A stretch of DNA of 64,000 bases. Source: JANQOH01 sp965243325 (GTDB taxonomy: Bacteria > Pseudomonadota > Alphaproteobacteria > UBA7887). Made by a program: the position numbers and the translations under genes. Positions 7,960-16,874 of the stretch are shown piece by piece. The stretch spans positions 3,038,001-3,102,000 of the forward strand of contig CBDEUQ010000003.1 in assembly GCA_965243325.1 (NCBI GenBank). Direction: 5' to 3'. Numbering within the stretch: position 1 is the stretch's first letter; every line of letters begins with the position of its first letter. A model generated the notes under the pieces. That model searched no databases. It saw only the letters and a program-made list of their open reading frames with translations, and was not told the origin of the DNA.

Positions 7960-9482
7960 TTGCCGCGCTCCAGCCGCGCTTCGAGCGCCTGGCGGCGAAT
8001 CTTGCCCGACGTCGAGCGTGGCAGGTCGTCGGCTTCGACGAAGCGTATCCGTTTCGGACACTTGTATCCGGCAAGTCGCTCGCGACAGGCGGCGAGCAGA
8101 ACATCGGCCGTCAAATCCCGGTCCGCGCGGGCGACGAAGGCGACCGGAACCTCGCCCCAGCGCGCATCCCGCTGGCGCACCACGGCGGCATCGGCCACGC
8201 GCGCGTCCGCTAGCAGCACCCGCTCGATCTCCGCCGGATAGACGTTCTCGCCGCCCGACTTGATGAGATACTTCGCCCGGTCGACGAAATCGAACGTGCC
8301 GTCGGCATTGCGCGCGAACATGTCGCCAGTGTGGAACCAGCCGCCGCGAAAATCCGCGGCATTCGCGTCGTCGGCGCGCCAGTAGCCGGAGAACAGCGTC
8401 GGCCCGCGAAAGACCAGTTCCCCGGGTGTCCCGACCGGTACCTCGCGATCTTCCGCATCAACGAGACGGATTTCGCACAGCGAGTTCTGTCGCTTCGACA
8501 GCCGCTCCGGCGCTTCGCCGACCGGAATCAGCGATGCCGACGCCGGCGGGATGCCGGTCTCGGTCGACCCGAAGCTGTTGAGAAAGGGCGCGCGCAGGCG
8601 GCGGGTGACCTCGGCGATGTAGCCGCGCGGAGTGAGATCGGCCATGGCGCCCAGGCAGCCGATCCCCCGCGGGTTGAGCGGTGTCGCGGCGAGACGTTCG
8701 AACAGGCGTTCGTAGACGCCCGGCATGAGCACCAGCCAGTCGAGCCGGTGCGCCTCGATGACCCGGCACAGATGATCGAGATCGAAGCCGTCGATCTGCA
8801 CGACCCGTCCGCCGATCAGCAGACAGCCGATGGACAGGTCGGTCGAGGCCATGTGGAACATCGGCGCCCAGGCGGCAAACGTGCCGGCGCGCGACAGCCC
8901 GAGGTCGATCGCGAACACGGCCAGCCTGGCGATGAACGCGCGGTGGCTGACCAGCGCTCCCTTTGGCCGGCCGGTCGTGCCGCTCGTGTAGAGAATGACG
9001 AGGCCGTCTTCCGGCATCGCCGCATCCGCCGGCTCCGAATCGCTCGCCGCACCGAGCATCTCCTCGTAAGCGGCGCCGAACACGACCAACTCCGGCGGTT
9101 CGCCCGGTGCGTCGAAACGCGCCGCGAAACGCGGCGAGGCGAAGGCCATGCGCGGCGCCGCCAGGGCGATGCAATAGTCGAGCTCGTCGGCCGCGAGCCG
9201 CCAGTTGAGCGCCGCGACGATGGCGCCGAGCTTGGCGCAGGCGAATTCCAGCTCGACGTACTCGCAGCGGTTCTCCGACAGCACGGCAACGCGGTCGCCC
9301 CGCCCCACGCCGCGCGCGGCAAGCGCATGAGAGAGACGATTCACGCGCCCGTTGAACGCGGCGTAGGTCCATGAGACGCGCCCGTCCTCCACCGCGACCG
9401 CGCCGCCGCGGATACGCGCCTGCGCGCGCAGCAGGGCGCCGATCGTGGCGGACCCCGCGGGGCCGATCGGGAGCGTCGTCAT
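7956..9482 (-). CDS. AMP-dependent acyl-CoA synthetase/ligase
   Basis: 508 residues with the full set of adenylate-forming motifs. The P-loop is ILYTSGTTGRPKG at about residue 168; then come GSTETG, the hinge region GWFHTGDMFARNADGTFDFV, DRAKYLIKSGGENVYPAEIE, and the catalytic lysine in STSGKIRR near the C-terminus. It activates a carboxylic acid to acyl-AMP and then acyl-CoA; chain length cannot be read from sequence. It is first in a two-gene unit with the HupE-like gene (4-base overlap). Its upstream region is interrupted 140 bases away by the IS array. A remnant of a paralogous gene start lies at 20498-20583. Confidence 0.9.
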   Translation of the reverse strand: MTTLPIGPAGSATIGALLRAQARIRGGAVAVEDGRVSWTYAAFNGRVNRLSHALAARGVGRGDRVAVLSENRCEYVELEFACAKLGAIVAALNWRLAADELDYCIALAAPRMAFASPRFAARFDAPGEPPELVVFGAAYEEMLGAASDSEPADAAMPEDGLVILYTSGTTGRPKGALVSHRAFIARLAVFAIDLGLSRAGTFAAWAPMFHMASTDLSIGCLLIGGRVVQIDGFDLDHLCRVIEAHRLDWLVLMPGVYERLFERLAATPLNPRGIGCLGAMADLTPRGYIAEVTRRLRAPFLNSFGSTETGIPPASASLIPVGEAPERLSKRQNSLCEIRLVDAEDREVPVGTPGELVFRGPTLFSGYWRADDANAADFRGGWFHTGDMFARNADGTFDFVDRAKYLIKSGGENVYPAEIERVLLADARVADAAVVRQRDARWGEVPVAFVARADRDLTADVLLAACRERLAGYKCPKRIRFVEADDLPRSTSGKIRRQALEARLERGK

Positions 9483-9614
9483 GCGCGCACTCTATCGAAC
9501 CGCCAGACACGGCGACAGCGTCCGTTCTCCCCGGAGCGTGTCGGCATGCCGGCGGCGAGCTGACGGGGACGGCGCCCCGGAACCGGCCCTCGACCGGTCC
9601 TTGCACACCGGCTT

Positions 9615-9622
9615 CTTGTACC
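9615..9622. repeat. Left target-site duplication of the IS array
   Basis: CTTGTACC immediately before the outer left inverted repeat. The same eight bases follow the outer right end at 13330-13337, showing that the whole 3.7-kb array descends from one insertion event at this locus. Confidence 0.8.
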
Positions 9623-9773
9623 GGTGACGTAAGAATTTATGTGTCAGGTGGGAAGGGGGTACTCCCTGTGGTGACGACAACCACAAACAGGAGCACCCCG
9701 CATGTCCCAGCAAGCTGCGACGATCATGAGCCTACCCCAGGCCTTTGAGGTGGTGAAGGAGATGCAGGCAGGC
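9623..9773 (+). pseudogene. IS256-family left-end fragment with first 24 transposase codons
   Basis: Contains the left inverted repeat, the leader with an AGGAG ribosome-binding site, and the start of the transposase (ATG 9702). It is cut at CAGGCAGGC by the complete element starting at 9774. The frame reads on through the second element's inverted repeat and stops at 9899, giving a 65-residue hybrid peptide in which 25 transposase residues are followed by residues encoded by the IS end. If translated it would carry no catalytic residues. Confidence 0.85.
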
Positions 9774-11053
9774 GGTGACGTAAGAATTTATGTGTCAGGT
9801 GGGAAGGGGGTACTCCCTGTGGTGACGACAACCACAAACAGGAGCACCCCGCATGTCCCAGCAAGCTGCGACGATCATGAGCCTACCCCAGGCCTTTGAG
9901 GTGGTGAAGGAGATGCAGGCAGGCGGACTGGACTGGGGCGAGGGCTACCGCCCGCTCGGCCGCCAGGCGCTGGCCGAGATCATCGAGGGCCGGATGGCCG
10001 AGGCGGTGGATCGCTGGCTCGACAACCTCGACGCCGGCGCGATGCGCGACCGGCGCAACGGGACCTACCGCCGCTGCCTGCTGAGCGAGCTCGGCGACAT
10101 CGAGCTCAACGTGCCGCGCACCCGGCACTTCTGCCCGACCGGGGTTGTGAAGAGCTACGCAAGGCGCGCGCCGGAGATCGACCGTGCCATCCTGGCCGGC
10201 TTCGTGCTGGGGCTTTCGACGCGCAAGGTGGGCGAGGTCCTGCTGGCCCTGCTCGGGCGCCCGGTCTCGGCCGCGACGGTGAGCCGGGTCTCCAAGACGC
10301 TCGACATGGCGGTCGAGGCCTTCCACCGCAGGCCGCTGAAGAACGCCTACAAGGCGCTGATGCTCGACGGCGTGGTGCTGGCCCGCAAGACCGGCGCCGG
10401 CGCGCTCAGGAGGCCGGTCCTGGTGGCGCTCGGCATCCGCCCCGACGGCAAGAAGGAGATCATCGACTTCCATCTCGCCGTCAGCGAAGGCGCCCGCGAG
10501 TGGGAAGTGTTCCTCAACCGGCTGTACCACCGCGGGCTCACCGGCGAAGGCCTTGAGATGATCTGCGTCGATGGCGGCAAGGGCCTGCTGGCTGCCTTGC
10601 CGTTCGTCTATCCCGGCATCCCGGTTCAGAGGTGCTGGGCGCACAAGATGCGCAACATCCTCAACAAGGTCCGCAAGGCCGACCAGGAGGCCGTCAAGGC
10701 CGATGTCCACGCCGTCATGAATGCAAAGAGCCGCCGCAAGGCCCAGAGCGCCGCCCGACGCTTCGCCGACCGCTGGCAAAGCACCTACCCCAAGGCCGTC
10801 GCCTGCCTGCGCAGCGATCTCGACGAGCTGCTCACCTGCTTCCGCTACCGGACCCTCGATGAGCGAAAGCGGGTCAGGACCACCAACGCCATCGAACGAA
10901 GGTTCCGGGAGGTCCGCAGACGAACCCGGCCCATGGGAACCTTCCAGGACCGGACCTCAATGGACCGCGTCCTCTACGCGGTATTCATCCACGAAAACAA
11001 GTCTCAGGGAATCAGCACCCCCGTCTCCCTGACACATAACTCTTGACGTTACC
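9774..11053 (+). mobile_element. Complete IS256-family element, copy 1
   Basis: 1280 bases, the same length as the two copies at 23287 and 40595. The ends are imperfect inverted repeats with a 26-base core, 21 of 26 matching, both starting GGT and sharing TTATGTGTCAGG. It is inserted inside another copy of itself; the 9-base duplication CAGGCAGGC lies at 9765-9773 and 11054-11062. The leader between the left repeat and the ATG contains a short TGTGGT/ACCACA palindrome. Confidence 0.93.
9853..11046 (+). CDS. IS256-family transposase (intact)
   Basis: 397 residues, normal family length, with AGGAG nine bases before the ATG. The DDE triad is readable: D172 in LMLDGV, D240 in ICVDGGKG, E348 in TTNAIERRFREVRRR. 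The conserved CWAHKMRNILNKV segment sits between the second Asp and the Glu. It should catalyse copy-type transposition through a circular intermediate as in other IS256 members. The protein is identical in length and sequence to those of the two minus-strand copies in this window, pointing to recent spread. Confidence 0.95.
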   Translation: MSQQAATIMSLPQAFEVVKEMQAGGLDWGEGYRPLGRQALAEIIEGRMAEAVDRWLDNLDAGAMRDRRNGTYRRCLLSELGDIELNVPRTRHFCPTGVVKSYARRAPEIDRAILAGFVLGLSTRKVGEVLLALLGRPVSAATVSRVSKTLDMAVEAFHRRPLKNAYKALMLDGVVLARKTGAGALRRPVLVALGIRPDGKKEIIDFHLAVSEGAREWEVFLNRLYHRGLTGEGLEMICVDGGKGLLAALPFVYPGIPVQRCWAHKMRNILNKVRKADQEAVKADVHAVMNAKSRRKAQSAARRFADRWQSTYPKAVACLRSDLDELLTCFRYRTLDERKRVRTTNAIERRFREVRRRTRPMGTFQDRTSMDRVLYAVFIHENKSQGISTPVSLTHNS

Positions 11054-12191
11054 CAGGCAGGCGGACTGGACTGGGGCGAGGGCTACCGCCCGCTCGGCCG
11101 CCAGGCGCTGGCCGAGATCATCGAGGGCCGGATGGCCGAGGCGGTGGATCGCTGGCTCGACAACCTCGACGCCGGCGCGATGCGCGACCGGCGCAACGGG
11201 ACCTACCGCCGCTGCCTGCTGAGCGAGCTCGGCGACATCGAGCTCAACGTGCCGCGCACCCGGCACTTCTGCCCGACCGGGGTTGTGAAGAGCTACGCAA
11301 GGCGCGCGCCGGAGATCGACCGTGCCATCCTGGCCGGCTTCGTGCTGGGGCTTTCGACGCGCAAGGTGGGCGAGGTCCTGCTGGCCCTGCTCGGGCGCCC
11401 GGTCTCGGCCGCGACGGTGAGCCGGGTCTCCAAGACGCTCGACATGGCGGTCGAGGCCTTCCACCGCAGGCCGCTGAAGAACGCCTACAAGGCGCTGATG
11501 CTCGACGGCGTGGTGCTGGCCCGCAAGACCGGCGCCGGCGCGCTCAGGAGGCCGGTCCTGGTGGCGCTCGGCATCCGCCCCGACGGCAAGAAGGAGATCA
11601 TCGACTTCCATCTCGCCGTCAGCGAAGGCGCCCGCGAGTGGGAAGTGTTCCTCAACCGGCTGTACCACCGCGGGCTCACCGGCGAAGGCCTTGAGATGAT
11701 CTGCGTCGATGGCGGCAAGGGCCTGCTGGCTGCCTTGCCGTTCGTCTATCCCGGCATCCCGGTTCAGAGGTGCTGGGCGCACAAGATGCGCAACATCCTC
11801 AACAAGGTCCGCAAGGCCGACCAGGAGGCCGTCAAGGCCGATGTCCACGCCGTCATGAATGCAAAGAGCCGCCGCAAGGCCCAGAGCGCCGCCCGACGCT
11901 TCGCCGACCGCTGGCAAAGCACCTACCCCAAGGCCGTCGCCTGCCTGCGCAGCGATCTCGACGAGCTGCTCACCTGCTTCCGCTACCGGACCCTCGATGA
12001 GCGAAAGCGGGTCAGGACCACCAACGCCATCGAACGAAGGTTCCGGGAGGTCCGCAGACGAACCCGGCCCATGGGAACCTTCCAGGACCGGACCTCAATG
12101 GACCGCGTCCTCTACGCGGTATTCATCCACGAAAACAAGTCTCAGGGAATCAGCACCCCCGTCTCCCTGACACATAACTCTTGACGTTACC
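11054..12191 (+). pseudogene. Truncated IS256-family transposase, right-end repeat 2
   Basis: Nine-base CAGGCAGGC plus the 1129-base right part, with no left inverted repeat, leader or ribosome-binding site. The upstream frame hits a stop at 11030. The first internal ATG (11132, Met48 of the full protein) opens 350 residues to 12184 that keep the whole catalytic core with all three acidic residues. The missing part is the N-terminal region expected to bind the ends. If produced, the protein could act as an inhibitor or be inert; there is no evidence for expression. Confidence 0.88.
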
Positions 12192-13329
12192 CAGGCAGGC
12201 GGACTGGACTGGGGCGAGGGCTACCGCCCGCTCGGCCGCCAGGCGCTGGCCGAGATCATCGAGGGCCGGATGGCCGAGGCGGTGGATCGCTGGCTCGACA
12301 ACCTCGACGCCGGCGCGATGCGCGACCGGCGCAACGGGACCTACCGCCGCTGCCTGCTGAGCGAGCTCGGCGACATCGAGCTCAACGTGCCGCGCACCCG
12401 GCACTTCTGCCCGACCGGGGTTGTGAAGAGCTACGCAAGGCGCGCGCCGGAGATCGACCGTGCCATCCTGGCCGGCTTCGTGCTGGGGCTTTCGACGCGC
12501 AAGGTGGGCGAGGTCCTGCTGGCCCTGCTCGGGCGCCCGGTCTCGGCCGCGACGGTGAGCCGGGTCTCCAAGACGCTCGACATGGCGGTCGAGGCCTTCC
12601 ACCGCAGGCCGCTGAAGAACGCCTACAAGGCGCTGATGCTCGACGGCGTGGTGCTGGCCCGCAAGACCGGCGCCGGCGCGCTCAGGAGGCCGGTCCTGGT
12701 GGCGCTCGGCATCCGCCCCGACGGCAAGAAGGAGATCATCGACTTCCATCTCGCCGTCAGCGAAGGCGCCCGCGAGTGGGAAGTGTTCCTCAACCGGCTG
12801 TACCACCGCGGGCTCACCGGCGAAGGCCTTGAGATGATCTGCGTCGATGGCGGCAAGGGCCTGCTGGCTGCCTTGCCGTTCGTCTATCCCGGCATCCCGG
12901 TTCAGAGGTGCTGGGCGCACAAGATGCGCAACATCCTCAACAAGGTCCGCAAGGCCGACCAGGAGGCCGTCAAGGCCGATGTCCACGCCGTCATGAATGC
13001 AAAGAGCCGCCGCAAGGCCCAGAGCGCCGCCCGACGCTTCGCCGACCGCTGGCAAAGCACCTACCCCAAGGCCGTCGCCTGCCTGCGCAGCGATCTCGAC
13101 GAGCTGCTCACCTGCTTCCGCTACCGGACCCTCGATGAGCGAAAGCGGGTCAGGACCACCAACGCCATCGAACGAAGGTTCCGGGAGGTCCGCAGACGAA
13201 CCCGGCCCATGGGAACCTTCCAGGACCGGACCTCAATGGACCGCGTCCTCTACGCGGTATTCATCCACGAAAACAAGTCTCAGGGAATCAGCACCCCCGT
13301 CTCCCTGACACATAACTCTTGACGTTACC
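12192..13329 (+). pseudogene. Truncated IS256-family transposase, right-end repeat 3
   Basis: Second identical 1138-base right-end unit. Open frame 12270-13322, 350 residues, same truncation as the preceding unit. Its right inverted repeat is the outer end of the array, directly followed by the CTTGTACC duplication. This is the IS end nearest xoxF, about 280 bases from its start codon. Confidence 0.88.
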
Positions 13330-13337
13330 CTTGTACC
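13330..13337. repeat. Right target-site duplication of the IS array
   Basis: CTTGTACC, matching 9615-9622. The 271 bases from here to the xoxF start must hold its promoter. I see no strong sigma-70 boxes, only a GGGAG ribosome-binding site at 13595. Confidence 0.75.
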
Positions 13338-13608
13338 CGGTCGGTTGCGGAAGCACGATACGCTCCGCATACTGGCGAGGCCGGCAAGAAACGGAAACGA
13401 AGCCAGCCGGCACTCCCGGGCGCCGCGCGCAACGGACCGCCGTCCGGCTGCACTAGTCCGGGAGCCGTCAGGGGACGAACGGACCGCGCCGGCACTGTGC
13501 GTCGCGGCGGGACGTTCAACCGGCCGGGCCGCGAATCCCGGGACCGCCAGGAGGGACCTCCGTGCGGCCGGGTTTCGAGCCGGGTCGGCAACACGGGAGT
13601 ACGATCCG

Positions 13609-15399
13609 ATGCGAGGATACTTATGCGCGATCTGCGTCGCGGGCGGCGCGCTGTTGCTCACGGCGACGGCGAGCGCCAACGACGAACTTCTGGTGATGCA
13701 GGAAAACGCCGCCGAATGGGTGATGCCCACCGGCGACTACGCCAACACGCGCTACAGCGAGCTGGCGCAAATCCACAACGGCAACGTCGGAGACATCCAG
13801 GTTGCCTGGACCTTCTCGACCGGCGTGCTCCGCGGCCACGAAGGCGGCCCGTTGATCATCGGCAACACGATGTACGTGCACACGCCGTTTCCCAACATCG
13901 TCTACGCTCTCGACCTGAACGCCGACGGCCGGATCATCTGGAAGTACGAGCCGAAGCAGGACCCCAGCACGATCCCGGTGATGTGCTGCGATACGGTCAA
14001 CCGCGGCGTGGCGTACGCTGACGGCAAGATCATCCTTCACCAGGCCGACACCACGGTGGTGGCGCTCGACGCGGCGACGGGGGCCGTGGTCTGGAAGGCG
14101 GTCAACGGCGACCCCGCGATGGGCGAGACCGGCACGAGCGCGCCCATGGTGGTCAAGGACAAGGTCATCATCGGCATCAGCGGCGGCGAGTTCGGCGTGC
14201 GCGGCAGCGTGACCGCGTACAACCTCGCGGACGGCGCCGTGGCGTGGCGGGCCTACTCCATGGGTCCCGACGCCGACACCTTGATGGACCCGGAGGGCAC
14301 GACTCATCTGGGCGAGCCGGTAGGCGTGGATTCCGGCATCACCACGTGGGAAGGCGACCAGTGGAAGATCGGCGGCGGCACCACGTGGGGCTGGTACTCG
14401 TACGATCCCGAACTGGACCTGATCTACTACGGCACGGGCAACCCCAGCACCTGGAACCCGGTGCAGCGCCCCGGCGACAACCGCTGGTCGATGACCATCT
14501 TCGCCCGCAGCCCCGACGACGGCATGGCGAAATGGGTCTATCAGATGACGCCCCACGACGAATGGGACTTCGACGGCATCAACGAGATGATCCTGGCCGA
14601 CATCGACGTCGGCGGGACGACGCGCAAGACGCTGGTCCACTTCGACCGCAACGGCTTCGGCTACACGCTCGACCGGGAGACCGGAGAGCTGCTGGTCGCC
14701 GAGAAGTACGATCCCGCGGTCAACTGGGCGACCCACGTCGATATGGAGACCGGCCGCCCGCAGGTGGTTCCGCGCTACTCGACCCACCACAACGGCGAGG
14801 ACGTGAACACCACCGACATCTGTCCGGCCGCGCTCGGCTCCAAGGACCAGCAGCCGGCCGCCTTCTCGCCGCGGACTGGCCTGTTCTACGTGCCGACCAA
14901 CCACGTCTGCATGGACTACGAGCCGTTCCGCGTGTCCTATACCGCCGGCCAGCCCTACGTCGGCGCCACGCTTTCCATGTTCCCGGCGCCCGGCGGCACG
15001 CACCTGGGCAACTTCATAGCCTGGGACGCCGGCAGCGGTGAGATCGTCTGGTCCAACCCCGAGCCGTTCTCGGTATGGAGCGGCGCGCTCGCGACCGCCG
15101 GAGACGTAGTCTTCTACGGCACGCTGGAAGGCTATCTCAAGGCCGTGGACGCCCATACGGGCCAGGAGCTCTACCGCTTCAAGACCCCGTCGGGCATCAT
15201 CGGCAACGTCACCACGTACATGCACGGCGGCAAGCAGCAGATCGCGGTGCTTTCGGGCGTCGGCGGCTGGGCGGGAATCGGCCTCGCGGCCGGCCTCACC
15301 GAGCCGACCGACGGACTGGGCGCCGTAGGCGGCTACGCTGCGCTGTCGAACTATACGCAGCTCGGCGGACAACTGACCGTCTTCACGCTGCCAAACTGA
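13609..15399 (+). CDS. xoxF: PQQ-dependent methanol/alcohol dehydrogenase, lanthanide (XoxF) type
   Basis: 596 residues from ATG 13609, chosen because GGGAG lies nine bases upstream and a signal peptide (ending ATASA-ND) follows at once; the frame is open further upstream but codes nothing sensible. The quinoprotein marks are clear: the adjacent Cys126-Cys127 pair under the PQQ ring, E194 and N278 as metal ligands, and HDEWDFDG with D320 as catalytic base. D322, two residues later, is the extra Asp that separates lanthanide enzymes from calcium MxaF, which has Ala there. It oxidises methanol or another primary alcohol in the periplasm and passes electrons to XoxG just downstream. A hairpin follows the gene. 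Confidence 0.93.
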   Translation: MRGYLCAICVAGGALLLTATASANDELLVMQENAAEWVMPTGDYANTRYSELAQIHNGNVGDIQVAWTFSTGVLRGHEGGPLIIGNTMYVHTPFPNIVYALDLNADGRIIWKYEPKQDPSTIPVMCCDTVNRGVAYADGKIILHQADTTVVALDAATGAVVWKAVNGDPAMGETGTSAPMVVKDKVIIGISGGEFGVRGSVTAYNLADGAVAWRAYSMGPDADTLMDPEGTTHLGEPVGVDSGITTWEGDQWKIGGGTTWGWYSYDPELDLIYYGTGNPSTWNPVQRPGDNRWSMTIFARSPDDGMAKWVYQMTPHDEWDFDGINEMILADIDVGGTTRKTLVHFDRNGFGYTLDRETGELLVAEKYDPAVNWATHVDMETGRPQVVPRYSTHHNGEDVNTTDICPAALGSKDQQPAAFSPRTGLFYVPTNHVCMDYEPFRVSYTAGQPYVGATLSMFPAPGGTHLGNFIAWDAGSGEIVWSNPEPFSVWSGALATAGDVVFYGTLEGYLKAVDAHTGQELYRFKTPSGIIGNVTTYMHGGKQQIAVLSGVGGWAGIGLAAGLTEPTDGLGAVGGYAALSNYTQLGGQLTVFTLPN

Positions 15400-15417
15400 C
15401 ACGGCGCAAGGGCGTTC

Positions 15418-15453
15418 GGGCCCGGCCTCCCGGCTTCGACCGGGGGCCGGGCC
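15418..15453 (+). terminator. Hairpin between xoxF and xoxG (partial terminator or stability element)
   Basis: Arms GGGCCCGGCCTCCCGG and CCGGGGGCCGGGCC pair around CTTCGA with one bulged T, and TTCCC follows. It lies 19 bases after the xoxF stop and before the xoxG ribosome-binding site. It could stabilise or partly terminate the xoxF message so that the dehydrogenase is made in excess over its cytochrome. Confidence 0.55.
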
Positions 15454-15518
15454 TTCCCGTCCGCGTCGCCGCGACCCCGGCACCGGGGCCGCCCACCGAT
15501 CGAGGAAAGGAAAACCCG

Positions 15519-15995
15519 ATGCTCCCTGGGCGGATGTCTTGGAAGATTCCGTGTATCGGCGCGATGGCAGTCGCTTTCACTCTGTGTGCCTCGGAGATGT
15601 CCCGCGCCGAGGACGAGAAACCCTACGTCATCGACGAGAACGGCGTGGTCGACTGGTATACGTTCAGCGGGTTCCGGCGCTATCACGCAGACTGCCACGT
15701 CTGCCACGGCCCCGACGGGCTCGGAAGCTCATTCGCACCGGCGCTCACCGATTCGCTCAAGACCCTGACCTACGATGACTTCCTCGAGGTGGTCGTCAAC
15801 GGACGCGAAACCGTCGGCGTCGCCGACAACCGGAAGATGCCCGCGTTCGGCGTGAACCTGAACGTCATGTGTTTCATCGACGACCTTTATGCCTATCTCA
15901 AGGCCCGCTCCGACGGAGCGCTGGGCCGCGGCCGGCCGGACAAGGAACCCAAACCGCAGGAGGCGAGGGAGCGCGATGACGCGTGCATGGGCTGA
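15519..15995 (+). CDS. xoxG: Class I c-type cytochrome, electron acceptor of XoxF
   Basis: 158 residues. A very good ribosome-binding site (GAGGAAAGG at 15502) precedes the ATG. An N-terminal hydrophobic stretch serves as signal peptide, cleaved near SRAED. There is one haem site, C59-H-V-C62-H63, with the likely axial Met107 in KMPAFG. The position right after xoxF and the small single-haem build fit XoxG/cytochrome cL, the dedicated electron acceptor. The charged tail (DKEPKPQEARERDD) is unusual and overlaps the start of xoxJ by 20 bases, so the two are translationally coupled. Confidence 0.85.
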   Translation: MLPGRMSWKIPCIGAMAVAFTLCASEMSRAEDEKPYVIDENGVVDWYTFSGFRRYHADCHVCHGPDGLGSSFAPALTDSLKTLTYDDFLEVVVNGRETVGVADNRKMPAFGVNLNVMCFIDDLYAYLKARSDGALGRGRPDKEPKPQEARERDDACMG

Positions 15996-16857
15996 ACGCC
16001 GCACCGGGGGCCTCGTCGCGCGCCTGCGGCGGCGGCTCGACCCTGCGCGGCGGTTTGGACGGGTGCTCCTCGCGTCGGTCGCCGCGTTGGCGGCGGCGGG
16101 CGTCCCCGCCGCCGCGGCGGAAGACCCGGCCGCGCTTCGGGTGTGCGCCGACCCGAGCAACCTGCCCTTTTCGAACCGCGACGGCGAGGGCTTCGAGAAC
16201 AAGATCGTCGAAGTGCTGGCCGGCGCCCTCGGAGTGCCGCTGCAATACACCTGGTTTCCGCAGTCGATCGGTTTCGTGCGCAACACGATCAGGGTGCGGA
16301 AATGCGATCTCGTCGCCGGCATACCGCTCGGCTACGAACTGTTGCAGAACACCGATCCCTATTACCGTTCGACCTATGCCCTGATCTACCGGGCCGACAC
16401 CGGGCTCGGAGTGTCCTCGCTCGACGATCCGCTGCTCGCCGACAAACGCCTCGGCGTGATCGCCGGCACGCCGCCGGCGACCCTCATGGCCAGATACGGG
16501 CTGCTCGCGCGGAGCAAGGCCTACCATCTGCTCGCCGATACGCGACACCACCACCCGGCCAGACAGATGGCGCGGGATGTCGCCGAGGGCGCCCTGGACG
16601 CCGGCGTTCTCTGGGGTCCCATTGCCGGCTACTACGCCCAACGCACTGACCCGCCGCTTTCGCTGGCGCCCCTCGCCGGCAACCCGGACGACGTGCCGCT
16701 GGATTTCCGCATCGTCATGGGAGTGCGCTTCCGGGAACCCGAGTGGAAAGCACGGATCGACGAACTGATCCGCCGGAACCAGCCCGCGATCAATGCCGTC
16801 CTGCACGAGTACGGTGTGCCCCTGCTGGACGACAGGGGTCGTGCGATCGCGCCCTAG
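15976..16857 (+). CDS. xoxJ: Quinoprotein-associated periplasmic binding protein (MxaJ/XoxJ-like)
   Basis: 293 residues from ATG 15976 with GAGGGAG upstream. A long basic N-terminus precedes a signal helix ending PAAAAED. The mature part opens LRVCADPSNLPFSNRDGEGF, the characteristic beginning of this type II substrate-binding-protein family. Further signatures are FPQSIGFVRNTIRVRKCD and LWGPIAGYYAQR. XoxJ is thought to help activate or assemble XoxF, not to feed a transporter, and no ABC permease is nearby. The overlapping order xoxF-xoxG-xoxJ matches known methylotroph loci. Confidence 0.88.
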   Translation: MTRAWAERRTGGLVARLRRRLDPARRFGRVLLASVAALAAAGVPAAAAEDPAALRVCADPSNLPFSNRDGEGFENKIVEVLAGALGVPLQYTWFPQSIGFVRNTIRVRKCDLVAGIPLGYELLQNTDPYYRSTYALIYRADTGLGVSSLDDPLLADKRLGVIAGTPPATLMARYGLLARSKAYHLLADTRHHHPARQMARDVAEGALDAGVLWGPIAGYYAQRTDPPLSLAPLAGNPDDVPLDFRIVMGVRFREPEWKARIDELIRRNQPAINAVLHEYGVPLLDDRGRAIAP

Positions 16858-16874
16858 CGGACGGGTATCGAAGC

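Larger units (their letters stand above)
9623..13329 (+). mobile_element. IS256-family tandem array: two left ends, three right ends
   Basis: 3707 bases bounded by an 8-base target duplication. With L = the first 151 bases of the 1280-base element and R = the remaining 1129 bases, the order is L, L, R, t, R, t, R, where t is CAGGCAGGC, the last nine bases of L. The first part (L, complete element, t, R) is what a self-insertion into an existing copy gives, with a 9-base target duplication. The extra t-R is then a 1138-base tandem repeat. Equivalently, three direct 1138-base repeats run 9916-11053, 11054-12191 and 12192-13329. Unequal recombination between R copies explains this best; a mis-assembly of repeats is the alternative. 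Confidence 0.88.

Noticed and set aside
9883..10779. A 298-301-codon antisense frame in every IS copy
   Set aside because: It mirrors the transposase codons, has no ribosome-binding site or domain, and its repetition only reflects the repeated IS.
9916..13329. CRISPR-like or satellite interpretation of the long direct repeats
   Set aside because: The repeat unit is 1138 bases and is IS coding sequence without spacers.
13345..13608. An 88-codon N-terminal extension of xoxF
   Set aside because: It is Arg/Ala-rich, precedes the signal peptide, and ATG 13609 has its own ribosome-binding site.
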